From the NCBI GenBank assembly GCA_964491375.1, contig CAZBGL010000306.1, forward strand, positions 1-27,683: 27,683 bases of DNA, read 5' to 3'. The position numbers and the translations under genes were made by a program. The notes beneath the pieces are model-generated. The model was not told where the DNA came from and did not search any database. It worked only from the letters and a program-made list of their open reading frames with translations. Of this stretch, positions 7,178-15,756 are shown piece after piece. Position 1 is the first letter of the stretch, and every line of letters begins with the position of its first letter. This DNA is from CAZBGL01 sp964491375. Lineage in GTDB: Bacteria; Desulfobacterota; Deferrisomatia; Deferrisomatales; Deferrisomataceae.

Positions 7178-8410
7178 ATGGCAATCGTCCGGACGATGCG
7201 GCGTGCAGCGGTTCTTGGGGCGCTGTGGGGCCTTGCGGCCGCACCGGCGGCGTGGGCCGCCCAGCCGGTGAAGCTGGGGTTCGTGTACATCATGTCCGGG
7301 CCGTTCTCCACGTACGGCCAGTTCGCCAAGCAGGGAGCCCAGCTCGCCATCGACGAGATCAACCGTGCCGGGGGTGTCCTGGGCCGCCCCGTGGAGGGGT
7401 ACTTCGAGGACTCCACCGCCAAGCCCGACGTGGCCAAGCGGGCGATCCGGAAGCTCGTGTACCAGGTCGGCGTGGACGCGGTCATCGGCCTGGACTCCAG
7501 CGGCGTGGCCAAGTCGGTGGTGCCGGGAATGAAGGAGCTTCGGACCCCCCTCATCATCACCCACGCGGCCACGCCCGACGTGACCGGCAAGGTGTGCAAC
7601 CGCTACACGTTCCGGATCTCGGTGAACATCAACCAGAACTGCAAGGCCGCGGCCCTGGTGGCCGCAAAGAGCCAGGCCAAGGTGTGGGCCACGGTGGGGC
7701 CGGACTACGCCTTCGGCCACCAGTCGTGGGAGTACTTCCGCAAGTACCTCGAGGAGCTCCGGCCGGACGTGACCTTCCTGCCCGACGACAAGGTGGCGTT
7801 CGCCCCCATCAAGACCACGGACTTCAGCTCGTACATCACCAAGATCATGGACGCCAAGCCCGAGGGCGTGTTCATCTCGCTGTGGGGAGGGAACCTCATC
7901 GACTTCGTGCGCCAGGCCCGGGACCTGGGGTTCTTCGACGGACGCTTCGACGTGCTCATGTCCCTGGGCGGGGCGGTGGAGGTCCTCTACGCGCTGAAGG
8001 ACAAGATGCCCGAGGGCGTGTGGGTGGGCACCCGGTACTGGTTCCTGGCCAACGACTCGGCCCGCAACCGCGAGTTCGTGGAGGCCTACCTCAAGCGCTA
8101 CGGGCAGTACCCCTCGTACAACGCCCACGGCGCCTACGCCGCGGTGTACGCGTACAAGGCCGCGGCCGAGAGGGCGGGCTCCACGGACAAGGAGGCCGTG
8201 GTGGGTGCCCTGGAGGGCCTGACCCTGGAGCTCCCCGTGGGCACCGTCACGCTGCGCAAGGGCGATCACCAGGCCCTGACCCCGGCCACGTGGGGTCGGA
8301 TCCGCCACGACAAGGCCTACCCGATCCCGATCCTGGATCCCGTCCGGGTGTTCCCGGCCGACCAGGTGACCCCACCGGTGTCCGAGACCGGCTGCAACCT
8401 GGCGCGCTGA
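7178..8410 (+). CDS. livJ: ABC transporter substrate-binding protein, branched-chain amino acid (HAAT) family
   Basis: Periplasmic binding protein of the Peripla_BP_6 (LivJ-like) family, 410 residues. The signal peptide is MAIVRTMRRAAVLGALWGL followed by cleavage after AWA (about residue 27). The mature N-terminus VKLGFVYIMSGPFSTYG, followed by GAQLAIDEINRAGGVLGRPV, is typical, as is TDFSSYITKIMDAKPEGVF in the middle. The ATG at 7178 has GAAAGGAGGTAGCC upstream. It is the first gene of a J-H-M-G-F operon. Members of this family bind Leu/Ile/Val but also urea, amides, aromatic and short-chain carboxylic acids. The divergent acyl-CoA synthetase hints at a carboxylic acid, so the gene symbol marks the family, not a proven ligand. 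Confidence 0.9.
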   Translation: MAIVRTMRRAAVLGALWGLAAAPAAWAAQPVKLGFVYIMSGPFSTYGQFAKQGAQLAIDEINRAGGVLGRPVEGYFEDSTAKPDVAKRAIRKLVYQVGVDAVIGLDSSGVAKSVVPGMKELRTPLIITHAATPDVTGKVCNRYTFRISVNINQNCKAAALVAAKSQAKVWATVGPDYAFGHQSWEYFRKYLEELRPDVTFLPDDKVAFAPIKTTDFSSYITKIMDAKPEGVFISLWGGNLIDFVRQARDLGFFDGRFDVLMSLGGAVEVLYALKDKMPEGVWVGTRYWFLANDSARNREFVEAYLKRYGQYPSYNAHGAYAAVYAYKAAAERAGSTDKEAVVGALEGLTLELPVGTVTLRKGDHQALTPATWGRIRHDKAYPIPILDPVRVFPADQVTPPVSETGCNLAR

Positions 8411-8413
8411 GCC

Positions 8414-8455
8414 CCGTGCGCGCCCCCGGGCCCCCACGCCCGGGGGCGCGCACGG
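8414..8455 (+). promoter_or_regulatory. Very strong stem-loop between livJ and livH
   Basis: A perfect 17-bp stem, CCGTGCGCGCCCCCGGG (8414-8430) with CCCGGGGGCGCGCACGG (8439-8455) and an 8-base loop, begins three bases after the livJ stop. There is no T-run. Like the dctP-dctQ stem it follows a binding-protein gene and precedes the permease genes. It probably protects the upstream message or attenuates transcription. Confidence 0.75.
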
Positions 8456-8474
8456 CCTCCTGCCGGGAGCCCGC

Positions 8475-9335
8475 ATGGACGCCTTCCTGGTCAACCTGCT
8501 CAACGGCCTGAGCTGGGGCATGCTCCTGTTCCTGATCTCCGTGGGGCTCACCACGGTGTTCGGGGTGCTGGGCGTGCTCAACTTCGCCCACGGCTCGTTC
8601 TTCATGCTGGGGGCGTACCTGTGCATGCAGGCCATGCGGTGGTTCCCCTCGTTCTGGCTGGGCGTGGCCGTGGCCCCGCTGGCCGTCGCGCTGCTCGGCG
8701 CCGGGGTGGAGCGGTGGCTCCTGCGGCGGGTGTACGTGCGGGACGTGAGCTTCCAGCTCCTGCTCACGTTCGCGGTGCTCCTGGTGCTGGACGACGGGGT
8801 GCGGTTGGTGTGGGGGCCGGGCTACCACGTGGTGGACCCTCCGCCCGTGCTCTCGGGGGTGGTGCCGGTGCTGGGCCGGTCGTACCCGGTGTACCGGCTG
8901 TTCCTGGTCGCCGCGGGCCCGGCCGTGGGCCTGGCCCTGTGGGCGTTTTTCCGGCTCACCCGGTGGGGCAAGGTGATCCGGGCGGCCGCCATGGACCGGG
9001 AGATGGCCGAAGGCGTGGGGATCCGGGTGCCCGCCCTGTTCACCGCGGTGTTCGCTTTCGGAACGTGGCTCGCGGCCCTGGGCGGGGCCCTGGCCGCGCC
9101 CCATCAGAGCGTGGGGCCGGCCATGGGGGAGCGCATCATCATCGAGAGCTTCATCGTGGTCGTGGTGGGCGGGCTCGGGAGTTTCCCCGGGGCGTTCGTC
9201 GGCGCCCTGCTCCTGGGGCTGTTCGAGTCGTTCGGCACGGTGTTCGCGGGCCGGGCCCAGATGGCCCTGCCGTACCTGGTGCTGGCCCTGGTGCTGCTGG
9301 TGCGGCCCCGGGGGCTGTTCGGGCGGGAGGCCTGA
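8475..9335 (+). CDS. livH: Branched-chain amino acid type ABC permease (LivH)
   Basis: Inner-membrane permease of 286 residues with about eight hydrophobic segments. The N-terminal block MDAFLVNLLNGLSWGMLLFL, then TTVFGVLGVLNFAHGSFFMLG, and the loop KVIRAAAMDREMAEGVGI (the coupling region to the ATPase) are standard LivH signatures. The C-terminal VVVVGGLGSFPGAFVGALLLG is also conserved. The ATG at 8475 follows a modest GGGAG site and comes after the intergenic stem. Its stop precedes the livM start by one base. Confidence 0.93.
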   Translation: MDAFLVNLLNGLSWGMLLFLISVGLTTVFGVLGVLNFAHGSFFMLGAYLCMQAMRWFPSFWLGVAVAPLAVALLGAGVERWLLRRVYVRDVSFQLLLTFAVLLVLDDGVRLVWGPGYHVVDPPPVLSGVVPVLGRSYPVYRLFLVAAGPAVGLALWAFFRLTRWGKVIRAAAMDREMAEGVGIRVPALFTAVFAFGTWLAALGGALAAPHQSVGPAMGERIIIESFIVVVVGGLGSFPGAFVGALLLGLFESFGTVFAGRAQMALPYLVLALVLLVRPRGLFGREA

Positions 9336-9336
9336 G

Positions 9337-10293
9337 GTGGGCGGATCCCGGAGGCAGGCCCTGGCCGCGGCCGGCGCGCTGGCCGCCCTCGTGGCGTGCC
9401 CGTTCGTGGTGCCCGTGTACTGGGTGTTCATCCTGACCGAGGTCCTGATCATGGGCCTGCTGGCCATGAGCTTCAACCTGCTGTTCGGGGGGGCGGGGCT
9501 GCTGTCGTTCGGCCAGGCCGCCCTGTTCGGCATGGGCGGTTACGGTGCCGCCCTGGTGCTGCTGCACGGCCCCCCCTCCCTGGCCCTGGCGTTCCTGGCC
9601 GGGGTGGGCGGGGCAGCCGTGGTGTCGGTGCTCATCGGGTACCTGTGCGTGCGGCGCGACGAGATCTTCTTCGCCATGCTCACCCTGGGTTTCGGCATGA
9701 TGCTCTACACCGTGGCCCACAACTGGCGCGAACTCACGGGCGGAAGCGACGGGCTGTCCGGGTTCTCGGTGCCCCCGTTGTTCGGGGCGAGCCTGTACGT
9801 GCCCCGGAACATGTATTTCTTCACCCTGGCGGTGGTGGCCGCAGGGGTGGCCCTGCTCTGGCGCATCCAGCGCTCGTCGTTCGGGCTGATCCTGAGGGCC
9901 AGCCGCGAGAACCGGGAGCGCCTGGCGTTCGTGGGCGGGGCGGTGGCCCGGTACCGGCTCGTGGCGTTCGTGGTGTCGGGCACGCTGTCGGGCCTGGCCG
10001 GGGTGCTCTTCTGCCTGTTCAACGAAATGGCCACGCCGGACATGATGCACTGGTCGTTCTCGGCCCGGCCGGTGCTCATGACCGTGCTGGGAGGGGCCGG
10101 CGTGTTCTTCGGGCCCCTGTTCGGGGCGGCCGCGTTCTTCGCCCTGGAGCAGGCCGTGACCAGCGTGACCGAGAACTGGATGATCGTGCTGGGCCTGGTG
10201 CTCGTCCCGGTGGTCCTGTTCTTTCCGGACGGGCTCCTGGGCACCCTGCTGGCGGCGCTGCGGACCCGGCGCGGAGGGCACGGCCGTGGGTGA
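9337..10293 (+). CDS. livM: Branched-chain amino acid type ABC permease (LivM)
   Basis: Second permease of the importer, 318 residues, starting at GTG 9337 one base after the livH stop with GGGAGG upstream, so probably translationally coupled. Signatures include GLLAMSFNLLFGGAGLLSFG (about 34-53), FFAMLTLGFGMMLY, the cytoplasmic coupling loop RASRENRERLAFVG (about 188-201) and VLGGAGVFFGPLFGAA. About ten hydrophobic segments are visible. It overlaps livG by 8 bases. Confidence 0.93.
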   Translation: MGGSRRQALAAAGALAALVACPFVVPVYWVFILTEVLIMGLLAMSFNLLFGGAGLLSFGQAALFGMGGYGAALVLLHGPPSLALAFLAGVGGAAVVSVLIGYLCVRRDEIFFAMLTLGFGMMLYTVAHNWRELTGGSDGLSGFSVPPLFGASLYVPRNMYFFTLAVVAAGVALLWRIQRSSFGLILRASRENRERLAFVGGAVARYRLVAFVVSGTLSGLAGVLFCLFNEMATPDMMHWSFSARPVLMTVLGGAGVFFGPLFGAAAFFALEQAVTSVTENWMIVLGLVLVPVVLFFPDGLLGTLLAALRTRRGGHGRG

Positions 10294-11050
10294 TCGGCCG
10301 CTCCTCGAGGTTCAGGGGCTGTCCCATCGGTTCGGCCGGTTCCAGGTGCTCCAAGGGGTGTCGCTCCGGGTGCTGCCGGGCCGGCTCACCGCCCTGATCG
10401 GACCCAACGGCGCCGGCAAGACCACGTTCTACAACTGCGTCTCGGGGCGGTTTGCACCCACGTCGGGCCGGGTGGTGTTCGACGGCCGGGACATCACGGG
10501 CCTGCCGGCCCACCGCGTGGCGCGGCTGGGGCTGCTGCGGTCGTTCCAGATCACCAACATCTTCCCCGGGCTCACGGTGCTCGAGAACGTACTCGTTCCC
10601 CTCACGCTGCGCGACGGCCAGGGCATGGACGTCCTCCGGGCCCGCCACCGGGATCCCGGCCGCGTGGCGGAGGCCCGGGGCCTCTTGGAATGCCTGGGCC
10701 TGGACGCGGTGGCGGACCGCCGAGCCTCGGAGCTGCCCTACGGGGACAAGCGCCGGATCGAGATCGCCCTGGTGCTGGCCCTGCGGCCCAAGCTGGTGCT
10801 CCTGGACGAGCCCACGGCCGGCATGACCCCGGAGGAGACCGACCGGATGGTGGCCCTCATCCGGGATCTCGCCGAGGGCTCCGGGGTGACGTTCTTTCTG
10901 ACCGAGCACGACATGAACGTGGTGTTTTCGGTGGCGGACTACATCTACGTTCTGCACCAGGGGGGCCTTCTGGCCGAGGGCGCCCCGGCCGAGATCCGGG
11001 CCGACCGCCGGGTGCGGGAGGCCTACCTGGGAGGCTCCCTTGATCCTTGA
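10286..11050 (+). CDS. livG: ABC transporter ATPase (LivG)
   Basis: First ATPase of the importer, 254 residues, GTG start inside the end of livM. Walker A is GPNGAGKTT (about 39-47), the Q-loop region is SFQITNIFPGLTVLENV, the signature is ELPYGDKRRIEIA (LPYGD in place of the more usual LSYGD), Walker B is KLVLLDEPTAGM and the switch histidine lies in LTEHDMNVV. The insert after LTVLENV (LTLRDGQGMDVLRARHRDPG) is normal for LivG. It acts as a pair with LivF on the cytoplasmic face of LivHM. Confidence 0.94.
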   Translation: MGDRPLLEVQGLSHRFGRFQVLQGVSLRVLPGRLTALIGPNGAGKTTFYNCVSGRFAPTSGRVVFDGRDITGLPAHRVARLGLLRSFQITNIFPGLTVLENVLVPLTLRDGQGMDVLRARHRDPGRVAEARGLLECLGLDAVADRRASELPYGDKRRIEIALVLALRPKLVLLDEPTAGMTPEETDRMVALIRDLAEGSGVTFFLTEHDMNVVFSVADYIYVLHQGGLLAEGAPAEIRADRRVREAYLGGSLDP

Positions 11051-11741
11051 GGTCCGGGGCGTGCACGCCTACTACGGCGACAGCCACGTGCTGCAGGGCG
11101 TGGACCTGGAGCTCGCGCCGGGCGAGATCGCGTGCCTCCTGGGCCGCAACGGCGCCGGCAAGACCACCACCATGAAGAGCATCGTGGGCTACGTGCCCCC
11201 GGCCCGGGGGCGGGTGGTGTTCGACGGGACCGACGTCGCGGGCCGGCCCGTGTACGAGAACGTGCGCAGGGGCATCGGGTACGTGCCCGAGGACCGGCGG
11301 ATCTTCCCGGGGCTCACGGTGGAGGAGAACCTGGAGGTGGCGGTGCTTCCACCCCGCCCCGGGCAGGACCCGTGGACCTTCGAACGGGTGTTCGAGACGT
11401 TTCCCCTGCTCGCCCGGCTCCGCCGCCGGAAGGGGGGGGAGCTGAGCGGCGGGGAGCAGCAGCTCCTGGCCATCGCCCGGGCCCTGGTGGGCAACCCCCG
11501 GGTGCTCCTGCTGGACGAGCCGTGCGAGGGCCTGGCGCCCGTGATCGTCGAGGCGCTTGGGGAGGTGATCGCCTCGCTCAAGGCCGAGGTCCCGATCCTG
11601 CTGGCCGAGCAGAACGCCCGCTTCGCCCTGGGGATCGCCGACCGGGGGTACGTGATCGAGAAGGGCCGGGTCGTGTTCCGGGGCTCCCGGAAGGAGCTCC
11701 TGGACAACCGGGAGGTCCAGGAGCGGTATCTGGCGGTGTAG
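11040..11741 (+). CDS. livF: ABC transporter ATPase (LivF)
   Basis: Second ATPase, 233 residues, the normal LivF length. The start is a TTG at 11040 that overlaps livG by 11 bases, with GGGAGG 5-6 bases upstream. No better-placed start gives the conserved MILEVRGVHAYYGDSHVLQG beginning. Walker A is GRNGAGKTT, followed by GIGYVPEDRRIFPGLTVEEN, signature ELSGGEQQLLAIARALV, Walker B VLLLDEPCEGLAPVI and the switch region LLAEQNARF. In LivF the switch histidine is commonly replaced by Gln/Asn, as here. Last gene of the operon. Confidence 0.93.
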   Translation: MILEVRGVHAYYGDSHVLQGVDLELAPGEIACLLGRNGAGKTTTMKSIVGYVPPARGRVVFDGTDVAGRPVYENVRRGIGYVPEDRRIFPGLTVEENLEVAVLPPRPGQDPWTFERVFETFPLLARLRRRKGGELSGGEQQLLAIARALVGNPRVLLLDEPCEGLAPVIVEALGEVIASLKAEVPILLAEQNARFALGIADRGYVIEKGRVVFRGSRKELLDNREVQERYLAV

Positions 11742-12192
11742 CCCGGATCCCCCGAGGCCGTTCCCAGGGAACCGCCGGACCCGTGCCCGCCCGCGCCGAA
11801 CGGGGCTCCGGGGGGAGCGTGCGAGGATTGTAACGTCGGTTTCCGTTTTTCGGACAAAAAGTACCCAAAACACACGAGCCCCATGGGAAAATAGTTCTCC
11901 CTCGCAGGAACGAAGTTTGCTTGTGCCCGTACTGCCGTTCACCTTTTCGTCCCTGCATCCATGCGGGGAAAGGGGCCACGGATGCGTGCGGTAGCACCCT
12001 TTCCCTGTCCTCCTCCGGACGCACCTCGGCCGGCCCGGCCGAAGCCCCTCTCTCTGCCCGTCGTTTCCGACGAATGGTCCCTAACCTTCCCTGAAGCCGG
12101 CCCGTCCTTTCACCCGGTCTGACCCGGCCGGATCGACCGAGTCATTCTGGCTCCGGCCTGTGCTTCAGGGCCGAAGCGAGGAGGAGGGAGAC
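11742..12192. other. Non-coding gap with small hairpins, no gene seen
   Basis: These 451 bases separate the liv operon from the lipoprotein gene. Early on there is an interrupted inverted repeat at 11756-11776 and GCTCC-GGGG-GGAGC at 11805-11818, either of which could end liv transcription, though neither has a T-run. Bases 11826-11960 are clearly more AT-rich than the surroundings. A small CGTCG-TTTC-CGACG hairpin lies at 12059-12072 and a long-range pair CCCTGAAGC (12089-12097) / GCTTCAGGG (12162-12170) sits in the leader of the next gene. No convincing promoter, tRNA or known riboswitch was recognised. Confidence 0.5.
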
Positions 12193-15100
12193 ATGCGACG
12201 GCCACGTTGGAGGTTGTGGGGTTGGGTATGCGTGCTGACCGCGGTGTGGGCGGCCGGCGGTTGCGGGGGTGGGGGCGGGGGAGCGCCCCCACCCGCGGGG
12301 GACGAATCGGTTACGCTCCTGCCGGACCCGGACGCCCGGGCGGGCTTGGGGGGGAAGGTGGTGAGTCCGGAAGGCGCGGCTCGCCCGGCCCGGGATTCGC
12401 AGGCCGGGGTCCTCCTCGTGTCTCCCGATGAACGGGTCCCGGAAGGCTATGTCCCGCTGGCGGGCGCCGAGGTGCGCGTGGTGGGACCCGATGGCCGGGT
12501 GCTCGCCACGGGCACCACGGACCAGCAGGGAATCTTCTGGTTCGAAGCGGTGGAGGCCGCGTACGCGGCCGTGGAGGTGCGGCGCACGGCCGGCACCGGC
12601 GACCCCGACCTCACGGTCCCGGTCACCCTGGTGAGGGGTTGCGTGGTGGACTTGGGGGCCCGTCCAGCCGTAACCCGGGAGGAGGCGGTGTCCCGCGTCT
12701 TGTCCGGGATGGCGGCGGAGGCCCTGGTGCTCTGTACCCAGAACCCCTTGCCCGAGGGGGTGCACGTCTTCCCCGTGTTCGGGTCGACCGACACCGAGGA
12801 CTACCCGGCGGAGATCCACACGGTGGGCGCAGGTGGGGAGTGGCTGTGCATGTCGGACCAGACTCCCGGCGCCGTGTGGGCCCACGAGGTGACCTACCAT
12901 TTCGTCAATGCCGAGACCGGCGAGACGGCCTCGTCCACCCACATGTACCCCCCGGCGGTGAACTTCGTGCCCCTGTGGCTGTACGAAGAGGACCGGGTCC
13001 GGTGGGACTATGCGACCGTACCCGTGGGCGCCCTGGCCAACGGGGACCTGCCGGAGACCTTGACCGGGTGGATCTCCCCGGACATCGTGCAGGTGGGGAG
13101 CACGGCAAGTGCGTCGCGTCGCGCCGCTTCCCGGGAAGGCGACGGTCTCGAGGACCTCCTGGCCCGGTTCGCGGCCGAGGCCGAGGGCCTGGCTCCTGAG
13201 GACCGGTTCGCCATGATCTGGATCGGTTCCCCGGACACGAGCTTCGTCGCGGACGGCCTCCGCGTGTTGAAGTGGGCCCTGGACCAAGGGGTACCGGCGG
13301 GAAACCTTTTCGTTCGGATGCCCGGCGACGTGATCGAGTTCCTGTCCTCCCTGGGAATTCCAGGGATCCGTGAGGCAAAGGTGATGGAACTGGCCCTTCC
13401 CCTTACCGAGGAGTCCAGGGAGCCCAACTCGGGGGTGGTGCTGGTGAACCGGGTTGCAGAGGCCGTGGGCGGGCGCCGGGAGGCCGGGGGCCACCCGGTC
13501 CTGTTCGCGTACATCGCCTCCCACGGCTCCCCCAGGGGTGAGCTCATGGACGTCTCCATGAACGCCGTCAGGGGAACGTACTACACGCTGAGCTGGGATT
13601 CGCTCCGAACGCTGTTCTCGGATCCCAAGAAGACCGTGATGTTCAAGGTGTTCGACCTGTTCCCGCTCGAGACGGTGCCGGCGTGCAAGATCCGGGTGGC
13701 CCTCACCGCGTGCTTCAGCGGGAACCATGCCCTCCTCCTGGCACAGCGGTTCGAGACCCTGGGGGAACAGGACCGGCCAGACGTCGAGGTCTACACCTCT
13801 TCCGGAAACACCAAGAGCTTCGGAAACGGGATCCTCTCCTCTCTGCGGAAGGGCTGGGATGAGGTCACGTCCCCATCGGGCGGGGGCTGGGGAAAGGGCT
13901 TCTCGGTGGCAGCGTCCAACCTGGCCGACCTGGGTAGCAACTTTGGGCGGATGTGGACCGGGAGCGTGACGCTCGACCCCCGGTGGAATACCCAGATCGG
14001 AGGCGACCTCGGAGGGAAGCTCCTCTCGTTCACCACGTGGCAGGATCTGTATCACCACTTGGAAGAAAACCCCAGGAAGGTCTCGTCGCCCGTGGCATGG
14101 CGCCCCGGCTGGGCTGACCCGTGCGGCGCGCTCCCGTGCGACACGTGCGACCGGGACGGGGACGAGGTTCCGGACGACGAGGACAACTGCCCGGAGGCGG
14201 CCAATCCCGACCAGGAGGACACCGACGGGGACGGGGTCGGGGACGCCTGCGATCTCGATATCGACGGGGACCTCGTGAAAAACGCGGTGGACAACTGCCC
14301 GGGGGTGGCGAACGCGGACCAGCTGGACACCGATGGGGACGGAATGGGGGATGCGTGCGACAGTGACCGGGACGGCGACGGCGTGGCGGACGACGAGGAC
14401 AACTGCCCTGCGGTGGCCAATCCGGGCCAGGAGGACCGGGACGCCGATCAGATCGGTGATGCCTGCGACGAGGATGACGACGGCGACGGCGTGGCGGACG
14501 ACGAGGACAACTGCCCTGCGGTGTTCAACACCTCTCAGGAAGATCTCGACCACGATGGCGTGGGGGATGCGTGCGACAGCGACCGGGACGGCGACGGCGT
14601 GGCGGACGGCGAGGACAACTGCCCCACGACCGCAAACCCCGACCAAGCGGACGTGGACCGCGACGGTGTGGGGGATGCGTGTGATCCGCACGACGACCAG
14701 GCCCTGGCGGCGATTGCGCGCACGTTCGCCTACCTCCTCGATGGGGCTGATTGGAGCCCCTGGTACTTCGTTGCCGCGGGCTCCAGCCCGGGGCCCGGTG
14801 CCGGCCGGGTGGCATCCGACAGCCCCGGACAGTACGTGCTCGTGGGCTGGAATCCGGCCACGGGCGCCACGTGGGAATACGAGAGGACGTCCGAGGCGTT
14901 CAAGCCGATCTATTCGGACGCCGGGGACATGCTGGTGCTTCTCACGGAAGCCGGCCCCCAGGTCGTGAAAGTGGACGTGGCCGGCCAGCCCAGCGGGGCC
15001 GTGTTGGCGTTCCCGTTTCACGTATACGGTGCATGGGGCGGGTTCACCGAGGAGGCCCAGGACCTGCTGCTCGTGTCCGGGGGCCCTGCCGTTGAGGTGC

Positions 15101-15747
15101 GAAGGGGGCTCGGATCCCCGAAGACGTACTTCGGCGGCTCCGTGCAGACGGTGTACCTGGGGGCACCCGCGGGCGCGGCGTTGCGGCTGGTGACCTACGC
15201 CCCCGGCCCGGCCCGGATCGCGGCCGTGGACCCGGAGGGCGGTATGCTGTACCTGTTCGACAACGGTGCCGAGGCTCGGCTGACCGACTGCGAGGCGACG
15301 CTCTCGTACAAGGCGTACCAGGTGGCGGCTGCCGGGAACTACGTGGTGGTGAGCACGAACAACGGCATGTGGGGCGGCTCGGCCGCCGAGAGCCGGCTGT
15401 GGATCCTCAAGGTGGACACGTGCCCGCCCGCGGCCGACTCCGTGGAGGTCCAGGGCGGGGATGTGCGAGGGGTGGACGCGGTGAAGCTTTCGGACGGCCG
15501 GGTGCTGTTCGCCGCGGGCACGGGATCGGCCGGTGTGGTGCTGGGGGGGATCGGGGCGGACGGCCAACTGTGCCACGGTACCTACGCCACCTCGGGTCCG
15601 GTTTCGGACGTGGCGTTCGACCGGGCCGGCGATTCCCTCGGGGTGGTCCTGCCCGGGCAGGACCAAAGCGAGGTCTTGGTCTGGCCCGTCCACACCGACG
15701 GGGAAGGGAGCTGCTGGGTGGGCGCCACCACGGAGGTCGGTGAATAG
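12193..15747 (+). CDS. Lipoprotein with caspase-like (clan CD) domain, thrombospondin type 3 repeats and propeller-like C-terminus
   Basis: A 1184-residue exported protein. The ATG at 12193 is chosen for its GAGGAGGGAG site and because it gives a lipoprotein signal, WGWVCVLTAVWAAGGC with Cys about residue 20, followed by a glycine run. Residues about 75-150 resemble a carboxypeptidase-regulatory-like beta domain (GAEVRVVGPDGRVLATGTTD). Residues about 330-560 look like a clan CD peptidase: YIASHGS with His444 and ALTACFSGN with Cys507, the H-G and C-x-S-G signatures of the caspase, legumain and gingipain group. Residues about 653-835 are Asp-rich TSP3 calcium-binding repeats (DRDGDGVADDEDNCP type) with paired cysteines. 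Residues 835-1184 contain repeated strand-like segments, perhaps a beta-propeller. No neighbour explains its role; cell-surface proteolysis or adhesion is a guess. Confidence 0.8.
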   Translation: MRRPRWRLWGWVCVLTAVWAAGGCGGGGGGAPPPAGDESVTLLPDPDARAGLGGKVVSPEGAARPARDSQAGVLLVSPDERVPEGYVPLAGAEVRVVGPDGRVLATGTTDQQGIFWFEAVEAAYAAVEVRRTAGTGDPDLTVPVTLVRGCVVDLGARPAVTREEAVSRVLSGMAAEALVLCTQNPLPEGVHVFPVFGSTDTEDYPAEIHTVGAGGEWLCMSDQTPGAVWAHEVTYHFVNAETGETASSTHMYPPAVNFVPLWLYEEDRVRWDYATVPVGALANGDLPETLTGWISPDIVQVGSTASASRRAASREGDGLEDLLARFAAEAEGLAPEDRFAMIWIGSPDTSFVADGLRVLKWALDQGVPAGNLFVRMPGDVIEFLSSLGIPGIREAKVMELALPLTEESREPNSGVVLVNRVAEAVGGRREAGGHPVLFAYIASHGSPRGELMDVSMNAVRGTYYTLSWDSLRTLFSDPKKTVMFKVFDLFPLETVPACKIRVALTACFSGNHALLLAQRFETLGEQDRPDVEVYTSSGNTKSFGNGILSSLRKGWDEVTSPSGGGWGKGFSVAASNLADLGSNFGRMWTGSVTLDPRWNTQIGGDLGGKLLSFTTWQDLYHHLEENPRKVSSPVAWRPGWADPCGALPCDTCDRDGDEVPDDEDNCPEAANPDQEDTDGDGVGDACDLDIDGDLVKNAVDNCPGVANADQLDTDGDGMGDACDSDRDGDGVADDEDNCPAVANPGQEDRDADQIGDACDEDDDGDGVADDEDNCPAVFNTSQEDLDHDGVGDACDSDRDGDGVADGEDNCPTTANPDQADVDRDGVGDACDPHDDQALAAIARTFAYLLDGADWSPWYFVAAGSSPGPGAGRVASDSPGQYVLVGWNPATGATWEYERTSEAFKPIYSDAGDMLVLLTEAGPQVVKVDVAGQPSGAVLAFPFHVYGAWGGFTEEAQDLLLVSGGPAVEVRRGLGSPKTYFGGSVQTVYLGAPAGAALRLVTYAPGPARIAAVDPEGGMLYLFDNGAEARLTDCEATLSYKAYQVAAAGNYVVVSTNNGMWGGSAAESRLWILKVDTCPPAADSVEVQGGDVRGVDAVKLSDGRVLFAAGTGSAGVVLGGIGADGQLCHGTYATSGPVSDVAFDRAGDSLGVVLPGQDQSEVLVWPVHTDGEGSCWVGATTEVGE
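14149..14694 (+). repeat. In-gene TSP3 repeat block with 108-bp period
   Basis: The DNA encoding the TSP3 region is itself repetitive. Bases 14371-14415 and 14479-14523 are identical over 45 bases, and 14587 onward repeats the same unit with a few changes. Each copy is displaced by exactly 108 bases (36 codons), the length of a TSP3 double repeat. Near-identity at the DNA level suggests recent unit duplication or gene conversion, and copy number may differ between strains. Confidence 0.85.
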
Positions 15748-15756
15748 GGGCCCAGG

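Noticed and set aside
11826..12192. Riboswitch (for example cyclic-di-GMP type) or small RNA in the liv-lipoprotein gap
   Set aside because: I found no convincing conserved core sequence; only generic small hairpins are visible.
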